Origin: Selenomonadaceae bacterium
GTDB lineage: Bacteria; Bacillota; Negativicutes; Selenomonadales; Selenomonadaceae
Reading direction: 5' to 3'
DNA: 64,000 nt
NCBI GenBank assembly: GCA_030523645.1
Contig: JAUNIB010000002.1
Coordinates: 124,001-188,000 of the forward strand
This document shows positions 10,318 through 19,497 of this stretch, in pieces (the stretch's first letter is position 1; each line of letters opens with the position of its first letter). Below the pieces are notes generated by a model. The model saw only the letters and a list, made by a program, of their open reading frames with translations, was not told the DNA's origin and ran no database searches. Position numbers and translations under genes: made by a program.

Positions 10318-11013
10318 TTAATACTGTCTTGGACCGAAAATTCCGGTGCCCACCCTTACAAGGTTTGCGCCTTCCTCAACAGCAATGGCATAATCATTGG
10401 TCATCCCCATGGACAGATACTCAATATCCGAAGCGGGCAGGCTCATTCCCTGCACCTTCAGATACAGCTCTCTCATCCGTCGGAAGAGAGGTCTGGTCTC
10501 CTCCACATCCTCATAGTTGGGGGCAATCAGCATCAGTCCCCGAAGGTGTACATTCGGCAGCTCATCGGCCTTTTTCAGTACCGCTTCCAGTGCCTCTTCC
10601 TCAACACCGTACTTCTGCGGCTCCTTTGCCAGATTCACCTGAATGAGTATATCCTGCACCTTGCCGATTTTTCCGGCAGCGGTGTCCACCGCCGTCAGCA
10701 GATGCTCGCTGTCCACCGAATGAATCAGGTCAAACATCGCCACAGCCTGATTCACCTTGTTGGTCTGAAGATGTCCGATAAGGTGCCAGGTCACAGAGCG
10801 CTCAAGAGTTTCGTACTTTCCTTTTGCCTCCTGCACCCGGTTCTCTCCCACCACGGCTGCCCCGGCATCAATGCATTCACGCATGGCATTGACATCGTGG
10901 TTTTTCGTAACGGCAACAAGCGTTACCGGCACGGTCTCATCGCCTCTGGCCCTTCGCCGCTCAACGGCTGCATCAATGTTTGACAGAACCCGGCGATAGT
11001 TTTCTTCTATCAT
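10318..11013 (-). CDS. yggS: YggS/PLPBP pyridoxal-phosphate homeostasis protein
   Basis: A 231-residue single-domain TIM-barrel PLP-binding protein related to the N-terminal fold of alanine racemase. The PLP lysine lies in VTLVAVTKNHD near residue 37, and GENRVQEAKGKYE follows. The phosphate-binding segment LSMGMTNDYAIAVEEGANLVR is near the C-terminus. It maintains free PLP pools rather than acting as an enzyme. It is the first gene of the division cluster here (the ylmE position). Confidence 0.93.
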   Translation of the reverse strand: MIEENYRRVLSNIDAAVERRRARGDETVPVTLVAVTKNHDVNAMRECIDAGAAVVGENRVQEAKGKYETLERSVTWHLIGHLQTNKVNQAVAMFDLIHSVDSEHLLTAVDTAAGKIGKVQDILIQVNLAKEPQKYGVEEEALEAVLKKADELPNVHLRGLMLIAPNYEDVEETRPLFRRMRELYLKVQGMSLPASDIEYLSMGMTNDYAIAVEEGANLVRVGTGIFGPRQY

Positions 11014-11106
11014 CTACATCCTCCGCTATCTGTCCGTAAGAACAGCAAAACAGAAATTTACAGACTCCGACAAATACTTTATCTTTATATACTTCTACTA
11101 ATTTAT

Positions 11107-11169
11107 AAAAAATCCCTGCTAACATCAAGCAAAATCAACAAATTTCCTTGATTTTTTGCAGGAATTTTT
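11107..11169 (-). terminator. Intrinsic terminator after the zinc-ribbon membrane protein
   Basis: On the reverse strand an 11-base arm ending CCTGC pairs with GCAGGGATTTT across a long loop that holds a second small inverted repeat, and a T-rich run follows. It lies directly after the stop of the gene at 11179-12573. Confidence 0.65.
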
Positions 11170-11178
11170 ATTATCCGG

Positions 11179-12573
11179 TCAAATCCGGAATTTATCCCGG
11201 TATATGGCCAGTTCCTTTATTGCCCAGTCATATTTTTCTATATCTATTTCCCGTCCGCAATACTGGCAATATCTTCCATCCAGCAGTGATACGGAGGCTC
11301 CGCAGCCCTGACAGTGCATGACGGCAGGGGTGAATATCTCCTCGGTGAAGCAGTCCTCATCCTTCTCCAGAACGACCTTAAAATACCGCTCCAGCTTCTT
11401 CGCACCGTAGTCATCGGCCTTTATCAGCTTCAGCTTGCCGCTGACAGATGCAATCCGCTTCCCCGCCGCATACTCATGCTTATCGATGTTTGCCTCTGCC
11501 ATTTCCATGTAAATATAGTCGCGGCACTCGGTCAGCAAGGCAGCCAGGTTTGTCCCCGGGGCGCCGAAGGCGTTCATCGTCGGAGCATTGTCCGCATAGA
11601 CCACGGAGGCCAGCTTGTTTTCCAGTCCGTTGTAAAAAACCTCTATGTTGAACAGCGGGTCGGTCTCCCGGATAGATGCTTCCATCTGCCGGTCCCTGTT
11701 CTCCTGCTGCTTTGTGCGCCCTTCTGTCTCCCCGTTCCCGGCAATCAGCAGTCTGCCGCAGCCGCGCATCATCCCGAAGCCCTGTCCGCCGTAGCTGTTA
11801 AACAGCGATGAGGCCATTGCCGACAGCACCAGATATATAACGCCTGCTGCCAACAGCATTCCAAGCCAGCCCACTGCCATTACCAGCAGCGGACCTGCCA
11901 GCAGCATCACTGCTCCAAAGACGACAAGGACAGCCATCGACATAAATTTTTCTGTCCGTTTTTCCAACCGGTCCACACCGCGGTCCAGCTGCTTGTACTG
12001 CATATCCACATCGTGACGCAGCGAGAAGCCGGCCACCCGCTGACCAAGGTCGTTTACCGTAAATTTCGTACCGCAGGCATCACAGCCGTTCAGGAGGCTT
12101 TCTCTTGCTGCCGGCATGCCGCAGGCCGGACAGATTACTGTCCCCTCGCCCTCGTTCCGAGCTGCCAGCAGCGTATAGTGAGCCAGCTCTCTGTCCCGTA
12201 TCTTCAGCAGCTCCCGGCCGTCACGGCTGTACACTCTGTCAGCGGCAATATCTTCCCTGATTTCGGTTACAAGGTACTGGCGGCCGGTTATATTTTTCCT
12301 GCGCACCGGGTCCTCTTCCGTATACTTCCGCCGCTCGGCAGCAAAGGAGAGCTTCACATTCTTCCGCCGGAGCCGCTGCCGCTGCAGGTCAGCAATGTGC
12401 CAGAAAATCTGAGTCACATTTTCCTTCAGCTCACCGCCGGCAAAGAATCCGCCCCACTCCTGCTTGAAATTTGTCAGGAGCCGCTCAGTCTCATCTTTAT
12501 CCTCACCGGGATCACTGTCGCCCCAGATTATGTTGTCTACAAAGTCTTCACTGACCCGCTTCTGTTCTTCCAT
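11179..12573 (-). CDS. Membrane protein with two zinc ribbons (Tim44-like C-terminal region possible)
   Basis: No family name is assigned with certainty. The 464-residue protein has an N-terminal soluble region, a first zinc ribbon with CPAC and CDAC near residues 148-167, two transmembrane helices at about 212-254, a soluble region containing DPLFNIEVFYNGLENKLASV that resembles Tim44-like domains, and a second ribbon with CQGC and CQYC near residues 421-439. The ATG at 12573 is chosen for AAAGGAAA upstream. It is monocistronic between terminators. Function unknown; a membrane-anchored quality-control or transport role would be speculation. Confidence 0.7.
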   Translation of the reverse strand: MEEQKRVSEDFVDNIIWGDSDPGEDKDETERLLTNFKQEWGGFFAGGELKENVTQIFWHIADLQRQRLRRKNVKLSFAAERRKYTEEDPVRRKNITGRQYLVTEIREDIAADRVYSRDGRELLKIRDRELAHYTLLAARNEGEGTVICPACGMPAARESLLNGCDACGTKFTVNDLGQRVAGFSLRHDVDMQYKQLDRGVDRLEKRTEKFMSMAVLVVFGAVMLLAGPLLVMAVGWLGMLLAAGVIYLVLSAMASSLFNSYGGQGFGMMRGCGRLLIAGNGETEGRTKQQENRDRQMEASIRETDPLFNIEVFYNGLENKLASVVYADNAPTMNAFGAPGTNLAALLTECRDYIYMEMAEANIDKHEYAAGKRIASVSGKLKLIKADDYGAKKLERYFKVVLEKDEDCFTEEIFTPAVMHCQGCGASVSLLDGRYCQYCGREIDIEKYDWAIKELAIYRDKFRI

Positions 12574-12684
12574 AGCCGAATTTCCTTTTGACACAGAAAT
12601 GGAGCTGCGAAAAAAGTCTGACGAAAACACGCTCTCGCTCGGTTATCTTATAGACATTTTTCTTAGCAACTATACATAGAGGAA

Positions 12685-12724
12685 GGGTCTGTGAAAAAAT
12701 GAATGCTCATTTTTTCACAGACCC
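12685..12724. terminator. Perfect 18-bp stem terminator (family member 1)
   Basis: GGGTCTGTGAAAAAATGA, a four-base loop, then its exact reverse complement. It lies just after the ilvB stop on the reverse strand. Three similar hairpins occur at 39467, 44476 and 47797. Confidence 0.8.
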
Positions 12725-12735
12725 ATATTTATCCC

Positions 12736-14397
12736 TCACTTGAAGTCTACGAATTCATTTATCCGGGCGCCGCCCTTTGTCATCGGCTCAACGAAGCTCC
12801 GATGAATGTTCAGCACGATAACTCTCGGCCCATTTGCCGCCAAAGCCTTAGAGAAAGCCTCAGCAAACTCGTCCGGCGTGGATACGCTCTCCGCTTCAAT
12901 GCCGAAGGAGCGGGCATACATGGCATAGTCCATCTGATAGTCAAACTCACAGGCAATGTAGCGTTCTTTGTACATTACCTTCTGCAGCTGGCGAATCATG
13001 CCAAGACTGGTGTTATTGACGATAAGAGAAATGACGGGCAGATTCAGCCGGGCAATGGTGTAATACTCACTGCCGGTCATCTTGATACCGCCGTCACCGG
13101 CGATATGAACGACCCGCCGCTCGTTTCCGTAAGCCACCTGCGCACCCATAGCAGCCGGAAGACCGAAGCCCATGGTGCCGAGGCCGCCGGAGGTGAGCCA
13201 GGTACGCGGCTCCTCTACTGCCAGATGGAGAGCCGACCACATCTGATGCTGTCCTACATCGGTGGCAAAAGCGAATTTCTTCCCGGCGGTAGCCTGAGCC
13301 ACATGATGAAGCGCCCAGGGAAGAGTCAGCTTCGGCACATTATAGTCATAGGCGAACTCCTCCTGCCACTCGCCAATCTTCGTCCACCAGTCGGCCAAAG
13401 ACTTGTAGGAGCTGCGCTGCATGAGGATGGAGAGAATCTTCTTCATGTCGCCGGCAAGACCGAGGGAGCTGGCGACATTTTTATCAATCTCAGCCGGGTC
13501 TATATCGATGTGAATGAACTTCGTATCAGCAGTATACTTATCCAGCTGTCCGGTCTGACGGTCAGCAAAGCGGCTGCCAACGGCAATAATCAGGTCTGCA
13601 GCAGCAATGGCGTTATTGGCGGCCTTCTTGCCGTGCATACCGGCAAAGCCGAGATACTGCTTGTGGCTCTTCGGAATGGAGCCAATACCCATGAGGGTAG
13701 TAACGACCGGAAGATTGTACTTTTCGACAAAGGCCAGGAACTCTTTGGAGGCATTCGCAGAAATGATACCGCCGCCGGCGATAACGAGAGGACGCTTTGC
13801 CTCCGTCAGCAGCTCGGCTGCCTCAGCGGCACAGATGAGGAAATCCGCATCCGGCTGGCCGGGCTCCTTCGTCTCCTCTTTCTTGGGAGTGTAGTTCACC
13901 TCGGCAAAGAAAATATCCTTGGGAATGTCAACCAGCACCGGGCCGGGACGACCGCTCTTGGCAATCTTGAAAGCCTGACGGACAGTGGAAACCAGCTTCT
14001 TCGGATCTTTTACCTTGAAGTTGTGCTTCGTCACCGGCATGGTTATGCCGACGATATCGGTCTCCTGGAAGGAATCACTGCCAAGGAGTCCGGTATCTAC
14101 CTGACCGGTGATGGCTACCATCGGAATAGAATCCATGTAGGCGGTAGCAATACCGGTAACGAGATTCGTTGCACCCGGGCCGGAGGTAGCTATGCAGACA
14201 CCTACCCGGCCGCTGGCTCTCGCGTAGCCGTCAGCCGCATGGGCAGCACACTGCTCGTGGCTTACCAGTATCTGATTTATCCGATTTTCCTCGTAGAGGG
14301 CATCGTAAAGTGGCAGAATCATTCCGCCGGGATAGCCGAAGACTGTATCAACACCGGCTTCAACAAGACATTCGACGACGGCTTTTGCTCCTGTCAT
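12736..14397 (-). CDS. ilvB: Acetolactate synthase large subunit
   Basis: A 553-residue ThDP-dependent enzyme that makes acetolactate or acetohydroxybutyrate for valine, leucine and isoleucine synthesis. The N-terminal ThDP domain has FGYPGGMILPLYDAL and the catalytic Glu in SHEQCAAHAADGYARA (about residue 47). A FAD-binding middle domain follows, then the ThDP/Mg motif beginning GDGGIKMTGSEY near residue 430. GAGGAGG precedes the ATG. No regulatory subunit gene ilvN follows in this window. It is downstream of leuCDB, separated by a repeat. Confidence 0.93.
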   Translation of the reverse strand: MTGAKAVVECLVEAGVDTVFGYPGGMILPLYDALYEENRINQILVSHEQCAAHAADGYARASGRVGVCIATSGPGATNLVTGIATAYMDSIPMVAITGQVDTGLLGSDSFQETDIVGITMPVTKHNFKVKDPKKLVSTVRQAFKIAKSGRPGPVLVDIPKDIFFAEVNYTPKKEETKEPGQPDADFLICAAEAAELLTEAKRPLVIAGGGIISANASKEFLAFVEKYNLPVVTTLMGIGSIPKSHKQYLGFAGMHGKKAANNAIAAADLIIAVGSRFADRQTGQLDKYTADTKFIHIDIDPAEIDKNVASSLGLAGDMKKILSILMQRSSYKSLADWWTKIGEWQEEFAYDYNVPKLTLPWALHHVAQATAGKKFAFATDVGQHQMWSALHLAVEEPRTWLTSGGLGTMGFGLPAAMGAQVAYGNERRVVHIAGDGGIKMTGSEYYTIARLNLPVISLIVNNTSLGMIRQLQKVMYKERYIACEFDYQMDYAMYARSFGIEAESVSTPDEFAEAFSKALAANGPRVIVLNIHRSFVEPMTKGGARINEFVDFK

Positions 14398-14462
14398 TGA
14401 GGTTCCTCCTCACGATAATTATTGATTAGAAAAATTGGGTCGTTGCAGCAACAAAACCCCAA

Positions 14463-14660
14463 AGCCTCCCCTGCAGGTGCGCATGAGCACTTATTCGCTG
14501 AAAGCGAATTTAGTGCGAGCCATGCAAACTACTTGGCGATATCTGAGCGCAGCGAAAGATGAGCCTAGTAGTTTGTAGGAGGTGCCCGAAGGGCGGAGGG
14601 GTAAAAGACCATTTACCCCCCAGTCACCTTCGGTGACAGCCCCCCTGAATGGGAGCCTTT
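14463..14660 (-). repeat. Dispersed palindromic repeat, copy 2, interrupted by a nested insertion
   Basis: This copy is inverted relative to those at 2715 and 37941. The conserved outer arms (GCCTCCCCTGCAGG at the left, CCCCCCTGAATGGGAGCC at the right) and core GGAGGGGTAAAA / TTTACCCCCC are present. About 100 bases are inserted near 14477-14577. The insert has its own nested hairpin (ATTCGCT / AGCGAAT inside GCAC / GTGC) and a 9-base inverted repeat CAAACTACT / AGTAGTTTG. It fills the gap between leuB and ilvB. Confidence 0.75.
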
Positions 14661-14690
14661 GAACGTTGTGCAATGACCCTATTATTTCAA

Positions 14691-15758
14691 TTACAGCTCT
14701 TTGATGATTGCATCGGTCATGGTGACGGTGTCAGCCTTGGTGAAGCCGGGCTTCCAGAGCTCACCGGTGCGATAGCCGGCCTCGAGGGCACGGTCGCAGG
14801 CCTTCTCAATGGCTACGGCAGCTTCCTCCTGCTTCAGGGAGTAGCGGAGCAGCATAGCAGCGGAGAGAATGGTACCGATGGGGTTTGCGATACCCATGCC
14901 GGCAATATCCGGAGCAGAGCCGTGGATAGGCTCATAGAGGCTGGTGCAGGTACCGATGCTGGCAGACGGCATCAGGCCGATGGAGCCGCCGATTACAGCA
15001 GCCTCATCACTGAGGATATCACCGAAGAGGTTGCCGGTGAGAATGACATCGAACTGGGTGGGCTTTACAGCCAGCTGCATTGCGCAGTTATCGACATAGA
15101 GATTGTCCAGCTCGATATCCTTGTATTCTTCGTGAATCTGAGCCACGGTGCGGCGCCAGAGGCGGCTGGTGGCCAGAACATTGGACTTATCTACGGAGGT
15201 TACCTTGCCGCGGCGAATCTTTGCGGTCTCGAAGGCCAGACGGGCGATGCGGTCAACTTCGGGAACGGAGTAATTCTCCAAATCCCAGGCACGCTCAGCG
15301 CCATCCTTCATCTCGCTCTCGCAGCGCTCACCGAAGTAGATGCCGCCGATAAGCTCGCGAACGATGACGAGGTCAACGCCCTTAACCAGCTCCGGCTTCA
15401 GGGGAGAATACTCCACTAGAGTATCGGCAACCTTTACCGGGCGGAGATTTGCATAGAGGCCGAGGCCTTTGCGGAGGCCGAGGATAGCCTTCTCCGGACG
15501 GAGGGTGGGCTCTACATTATCCCACTTGTCGCCGCCGACAGCGCCGAAGAGAACGCCGTCAGAAGCCTTGGCAGCCTCGAGAGTGCTGTCCGGAAGAGGT
15601 ACGCCGAACTTGTCATAGGCGGTACCGCCGGCATCATGATACTCATAGGACAAATCGAGATTAAACTTCTTATCTACAGCCTCCAGAACGCGGACAGCGG
15701 AGGAGGTAATTTCCTCGCCGATACCATCGCCGGGGATAACAACGATTTTGTAACCCAT
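14691..15758 (-). CDS. leuB: 3-isopropylmalate dehydrogenase
   Basis: A 355-residue NAD-dependent decarboxylating dehydrogenase for leucine synthesis. It has the family start YKIVVIPGDGIGEEI, the substrate Arg/Tyr region RELIGGIYFGER near residue 140 and the metal-binding DILSDEAAVIGGS near residue 245. The ATG overlaps the leuD stop by one base, so the genes are translationally coupled. It completes a leuC-leuD-leuB operon; leuA is not in the window. Confidence 0.95.
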   Translation of the reverse strand: MGYKIVVIPGDGIGEEITSSAVRVLEAVDKKFNLDLSYEYHDAGGTAYDKFGVPLPDSTLEAAKASDGVLFGAVGGDKWDNVEPTLRPEKAILGLRKGLGLYANLRPVKVADTLVEYSPLKPELVKGVDLVIVRELIGGIYFGERCESEMKDGAERAWDLENYSVPEVDRIARLAFETAKIRRGKVTSVDKSNVLATSRLWRRTVAQIHEEYKDIELDNLYVDNCAMQLAVKPTQFDVILTGNLFGDILSDEAAVIGGSIGLMPSASIGTCTSLYEPIHGSAPDIAGMGIANPIGTILSAAMLLRYSLKQEEAAVAIEKACDRALEAGYRTGELWKPGFTKADTVTMTDAIIKEL

Positions 15759-16246
15759 TATTTCTTCTCCTTGATATAGTTGATGAGACCGCCGGCCTTG
15801 GCAATTTCCTGAACAAAGCCCGGCAGCGGATGTGCCTTGAACTTCTCACCGGTGGTAATATCGGTAATCTCACCGGTCTCGGTATCTACGCGGACAACAT
15901 CGCCGGCCTTGATACCCTCAACAGCATCGCCGATGTCCAGAAGCGGCAGACCGATGTTGATACCGTTGCGATAGAAAATGCGGGCAAAATCTGCCGCGAT
16001 AACGACCGGCACACCGGAAGCCTGAATGGCGATAGGAGCATGCTCACGGGAGGAGCCGCAGCCGAAATTCTTGCCGCCGACCATGATGTCGCCCTGCTGA
16101 ACCTTCTCAGCGAAGGTGGTATCAATATCTTCCATGCAGTGAGCGGCCAGTTCCTTCGGGTCGAAAGAGTTCAAATAACGAGCCGGGATAATAACATCAG
16201 TATCAATATTGTCGCCGTAGCGCCATACTTTTCCTTCGTATATCAT
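15758..16246 (-). CDS. leuD: 3-isopropylmalate dehydratase small subunit
   Basis: A 162-residue swivel-domain subunit of isopropylmalate isomerase, in the short form common in Firmicutes and archaea. It has the signature GDNIDTDVIIPARYLN near residue 12 and GKNFGCGSSREHAP near residue 57. It partners with LeuC encoded one base upstream and overlaps leuB by one base. Confidence 0.95.
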   Translation of the reverse strand: MIYEGKVWRYGDNIDTDVIIPARYLNSFDPKELAAHCMEDIDTTFAEKVQQGDIMVGGKNFGCGSSREHAPIAIQASGVPVVIAADFARIFYRNGINIGLPLLDIGDAVEGIKAGDVVRVDTETGEITDITTGEKFKAHPLPGFVQEIAKAGGLINYIKEKK

Positions 16247-16247
16247 A

Positions 16248-17513
16248 TCACTTTACCTCCTCGGGAGTAGCAATCCGTCCAAGAATTGCGCTGGCTGCGG
16301 CAACATGGGGGCCGGCGAGATAAATTTCGCTCTTTACATGACCCATGCGGCCCAGGAAGTTACGGTTGGTGGTGGATACGCAGCGCTCACCTTCGGTGAG
16401 GATACCCATGTGGCCGCCCATGCAGGGGCCGCAGGTGGGGCAGGATACGGCAGCACCGGCCTCAACGAGAGACTTGATGTAGCCCTTCTCCATAGCCTGC
16501 AGATAAACCTGCTGGCTGCCGGGGATAACGATGCAGCGAACATCCGGATGAACCTGACGGCCCTTCATGATGTTGGCGGCAATCTCAAGGTCTTCAAGAC
16601 GGCCGTTGGTGCAGGAGCCGATGACGACCTGAGAAATGGTAATCTCGCCGTCGATATCCTCGACCTTCTTCGTATTGCCCGGGAGATGCGGGAAGGCTAC
16701 TACCGGCTTCAGCTCATCGAGGTTTATCTCCACTACCTGACAATACTTGGCATCCTCGTCAGGCTCTACCGGCTCGTATTCACTGTGGAAGTGCTCTACG
16801 CAGTATGCCTTCGTCTTTGCATCGAAGGGGAATATACCGTTCTTGCCGCCGGCTTCGATAGCCATGTTGGCGATGGTGAAGCGGTCGGTCATGCTAAGAG
16901 ACTCAAGACCGGGGCCGGCAAACTCAAGGGACTTATAGAGTGCACCGTCAACGCCAATCATACCGATAAGAGTCAGAATGACATCCTTACCGTTGGTGTT
17001 GGCCGGCTTCGTTCCGGTAAGATTTACCTTGATAGCCTCGGGAACCTTGAACCATGCCTCGCCGGTAGCGATAGCTACAGCCAGGTCGGTGGTGCCTACG
17101 CCGGTGGAGAAACCGTTCAGCGCACCGTAGGTGCAGGTATGGGAGTCGGCACCGATGGTGAGACGACCCGGGCCTACGAGACCCTTCTCCGGCAGGATTA
17201 CATGCTCGATACCGGCATCGTGGCCGACCTCGAAATAATTTACAATGTTATGCTCTTTTACGAAGTCACGGATAATCTTCGTCAGAGCAGCAGTCTTCAT
17301 GTCCTTGTTCGGTGTGAAATGATCCGGCACGAAGCAAACCTTCGTATTGTCGAATACCGGGCGGCCAATCTTCTCAAATTCTTTGATGGCCGGCGGTGCC
17401 GTGATATCATTTGCCATTACCATATCAAGCTTTGCCGTGATAAGATCGCCGGCAGCGACGCTATCAAGCCCGGCATGACGAGCCAGGATTTTTTCGGTCA
17501 TATTCATTCCCAT
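16248..17513 (-). CDS. leuC: 3-isopropylmalate dehydratase large subunit
   Basis: A 421-residue aconitase-family subunit that carries the 4Fe-4S cluster and isomerises 2- to 3-isopropylmalate. Cluster-ligand motifs are visible: GSCTNGR near residue 300 and [13 protein letters not shown] near residues 360-372. [10 protein letters not shown] near residue 122 is also diagnostic. The start [15 protein letters not shown] matches the family. It is the first gene of leuCDB; the 120-base leader shows no T-box or obvious leader peptide. Confidence 0.95.
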   Translation of the reverse strand: MGMNMTEKILARHAGLDSVAAGDLITAKLDMVMANDITAPPAIKEFEKIGRPVFDNTKVCFVPDHFTPNKDMKTAALTKIIRDFVKEHNIVNYFEVGHDAGIEHVILPEKGLVGPGRLTIGADSHTCTYGALNGFSTGVGTTDLAVAIATGEAWFKVPEAIKVNLTGTKPANTNGKDVILTLIGMIGVDGALYKSLEFAGPGLESLSMTDRFTIANMAIEAGGKNGIFPFDAKTKAYCVEHFHSEYEPVEPDEDAKYCQVVEINLDELKPVVAFPHLPGNTKKVEDIDGEITISQVVIGSCTNGRLEDLEIAANIMKGRQVHPDVRCIVIPGSQQVYLQAMEKGYIKSLVEAGAAVSCPTCGPCMGGHMGILTEGERCVSTTNRNFLGRMGHVKSEIYLAGPHVAAASAILGRIATPEEVK

Positions 17514-17596
17514 AGAAACACCCCACTCAAAAAAATATTTCCTAATATTTTACCACAAGAAACGAGAAAAATACACTAAAAGTTTACAAGTATACA

Positions 17597-17628
17597 AAAT
17601 GACCGGCAACAAACTGTTCCGGTCATTT
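17597..17628 (-). terminator. Terminator-like hairpin after the AlkA-like gene
   Basis: A 10-bp perfect stem AAATGACCGG / CCGGTCATTT with a 12-base loop, followed on the reverse strand by a short T-rich stretch. It begins 7 bases after the stop at 17635. Confidence 0.7.
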
Positions 17629-17634
17629 GTCATC

Positions 17635-18282
17635 TTATTTTTTGCTCTCCGCCGGGTCGGTCAGCTCCGGAATCGCCCCGCCGGAGACAGCCCACAGATA
17701 GATAGCCGCCACGCTTCCGTAGGGCGAGAATCGCCGACGATACCGCTCAAACCTCTCTTTGTTTACTTCCCGGTGGCGGTACAGCATCCTGATGCCTCTG
17801 ATAATGCCCAAATCCCCGAAGCTAAGTACATCCTTCCGCCCAAGAGAAAAGAGCAGTATCATCTCAGCCGTCCAGACGCCTATTCCCTTCAGGGCGGTCA
17901 GTGTCGCGATTGCCTCCCTGTCATTCATAGCCGCTGCCGCTTCGATGTCAAACTCTCCGCTTTTTACCTTCGCGGCAAAGTCAAGAATGTAGTCAGCCTT
18001 CCTGTAGGCCATACCGAAGGATTTTACCCTCTCTCGCCCAGCCGCCAGCAGTGTATCGGCACTGATGACACCAAGCCCCTCATTCATTCTCCGCCAGAGA
18101 GTTTCCTGAGCCTTCATGGAAATCTGCTGCCCCACGATGTGATGAACTACCGAGGCAAAGAGATCGCCGTCAACCTTTCGCTCTATATGGCCCAGCCGGT
18201 CGATTACCGCCGCCAGCTTCTTGTCCTTTGACTTCAGGTACTCGATTTCCTTATCCCCGTATTCAAAAATGCTCTCAGTCAT
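17635..18282 (-). CDS. AlkA-like DNA-3-methyladenine glycosylase
   Basis: A 215-residue HhH-GPD superfamily glycosylase that excises alkylated bases. The helix-hairpin-helix motif LTALKGIGVWTAEM is near residue 130, followed by SFGDLGI, whose Asp is the catalytic residue. It lacks the N-terminal AlkA extension, which is normal for the shorter bacterial form. It is flanked by terminators on both sides, so it is probably monocistronic. The nearest alternative would be a MutY/Nth-type enzyme, but no Fe-S cysteines are present. Confidence 0.88.
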   Translation of the reverse strand: MTESIFEYGDKEIEYLKSKDKKLAAVIDRLGHIERKVDGDLFASVVHHIVGQQISMKAQETLWRRMNEGLGVISADTLLAAGRERVKSFGMAYRKADYILDFAAKVKSGEFDIEAAAAMNDREAIATLTALKGIGVWTAEMILLFSLGRKDVLSFGDLGIIRGIRMLYRHREVNKERFERYRRRFSPYGSVAAIYLWAVSGGAIPELTDPAESKK

Positions 18283-18299
18283 TCGTCACATACTCCTAT

Positions 18300-18360
18300 A
18301 AAAAGAGGCCGCTGTGCAGCCTAAACCACTAAGAATGTCGTCTAAGCTGTACAGCGGCCT
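18300..18360 (-). terminator. Intrinsic terminator after the DUF362 gene
   Basis: A long stem AGGCCGCTGT-CAGC / GCTG-ACAGCGGCCT, with a single mismatch and a 25-base loop, followed on the reverse strand by CTTTTTAT. It lies 12 bases after the stop at 18373. Confidence 0.85.
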
Positions 18361-18372
18361 TCTGTATTCCTG

Positions 18373-19395
18373 TCAGTCTTCGTCTATGCAGATGAGGACA
18401 TATCTGTCTTTGCCCATCTTCTGGTCGCTCATTGCCTTCAGCTGATGAAGGCCGTGACGGCTCATGATACGCTCAACAAGATCCTTGTTATCGTTGTAGT
18501 TCATATCAAAGACCATATCACAGCTTGCCTGATCAACGGCCAGAATATCCTTGGAGGCAAGGATACCGATGTCCGGAATAGTCGGCTCGTGAGCGGCAAC
18601 ACCGGCACAGTCGCAGTCTACCGACATCCGGCGAAGGACATTGATGAAGGTGATATGCTCGCCGAAGTGGTCGCAGGTCGCCTTGGCAGAGTCAGCCATC
18701 AGCTCCATGAGAGTTTCCTTAGCCGGCCACTGACCCCAGTCAGCCGGCGGCTCGCCCGGTACACCGTGAACCTGCCGCTTGCCTACCTGACCGGAGGCAT
18801 TGCCGATGCCGATATTCTTCATAGAGCCGCCGAAGCCGCCCATAGCGTGACCCTTGTAATGAGTCAGTACCAGCATGGAATCATAGTTCAGGATGTGAGA
18901 CCCCATAGCAACTTCCTGCAAACGAAGGCCATCCTTCACCGGCAGGACGGCATCTCCGTCCTCGTCCATAATATCCACCGGGCAGAAGGTCCAGCCATTG
19001 ACCTCGATAGCCTCCCGATGCCCCTCAGTAGTATAGCGGTCACCATGATACAGTGTGTTGGTATCTACCAGTGCACTGTCGGGAATTGTTGCCTGCAGGT
19101 CGCGCACCATATCTCTGGGGAGAATATTGGGGCCGTTCTTCTCACCGGTATGGAGCTTGATTGCTACCTTTCCGGTAATACCCTCATTGATCAGATTGTA
19201 CAGCTTTATTAGATGCTCGCTGTCGATGTGCTTTGTATAGTAAACTACAGCGGCTCCTTCCGCCTCAGGAGAGCCTTTCTCTACCAGACGGCTGCCAACG
19301 ACAGGAGCCCGTGCCTCGACCTGACCGGAAAAGCCGGTAATAACTGCCGCACCCAATGCCATAGCAGCGATACTCTTCTTCAGATAGTTCTTCAT
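18373..19395 (-). CDS. Exported DUF362-family protein
   Basis: A 340-residue protein with a clear signal peptide (MKNYLKKSIAAMALGAAVITG, cut near the EARA site). The rest matches the DUF362 fold, with HTGEKNGPNILP, DTNTLYHGDRYTTEGH and SMKNIGIGNASGQ segments; members often accompany Fe-S proteins. No CxxCxxC ferredoxin motif is present in the protein itself, though DCDCAG near residue 260 may bind metal. The ATG at 19395 has GGAGG 7 bases upstream. A small Cys-rich gene lies 100 bases upstream on the same strand. Function is not known. Confidence 0.8.
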   Translation of the reverse strand: MKNYLKKSIAAMALGAAVITGFSGQVEARAPVVGSRLVEKGSPEAEGAAVVYYTKHIDSEHLIKLYNLINEGITGKVAIKLHTGEKNGPNILPRDMVRDLQATIPDSALVDTNTLYHGDRYTTEGHREAIEVNGWTFCPVDIMDEDGDAVLPVKDGLRLQEVAMGSHILNYDSMLVLTHYKGHAMGGFGGSMKNIGIGNASGQVGKRQVHGVPGEPPADWGQWPAKETLMELMADSAKATCDHFGEHITFINVLRRMSVDCDCAGVAAHEPTIPDIGILASKDILAVDQASCDMVFDMNYNDNKDLVERIMSRHGLHQLKAMSDQKMGKDRYVLICIDED

Positions 19396-19497
19396 AATAT
19401 TACCTCCGGAACTGACAATGAACAGAAAATCTCCTGTCATTATACAACCCTCTTGCATCCATTGATAATACCAATAATGTATGCTCAGTCATGCCTT

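Noticed and set aside
12703-14400. Long open frame antisense to ilvB (565 codons)
   Set aside because: It is the complement of a well-conserved ilvB gene; the peptide shows no known domain and has no ribosome site. Codon bias in this GC-rich genome keeps the opposite frame open.
17514-17634. T-box or leader peptide before leuC
   Set aside because: No AGGGTGG-type motif and no Leu-codon run. The hairpin present fits the terminator of the neighbouring glycosylase gene.
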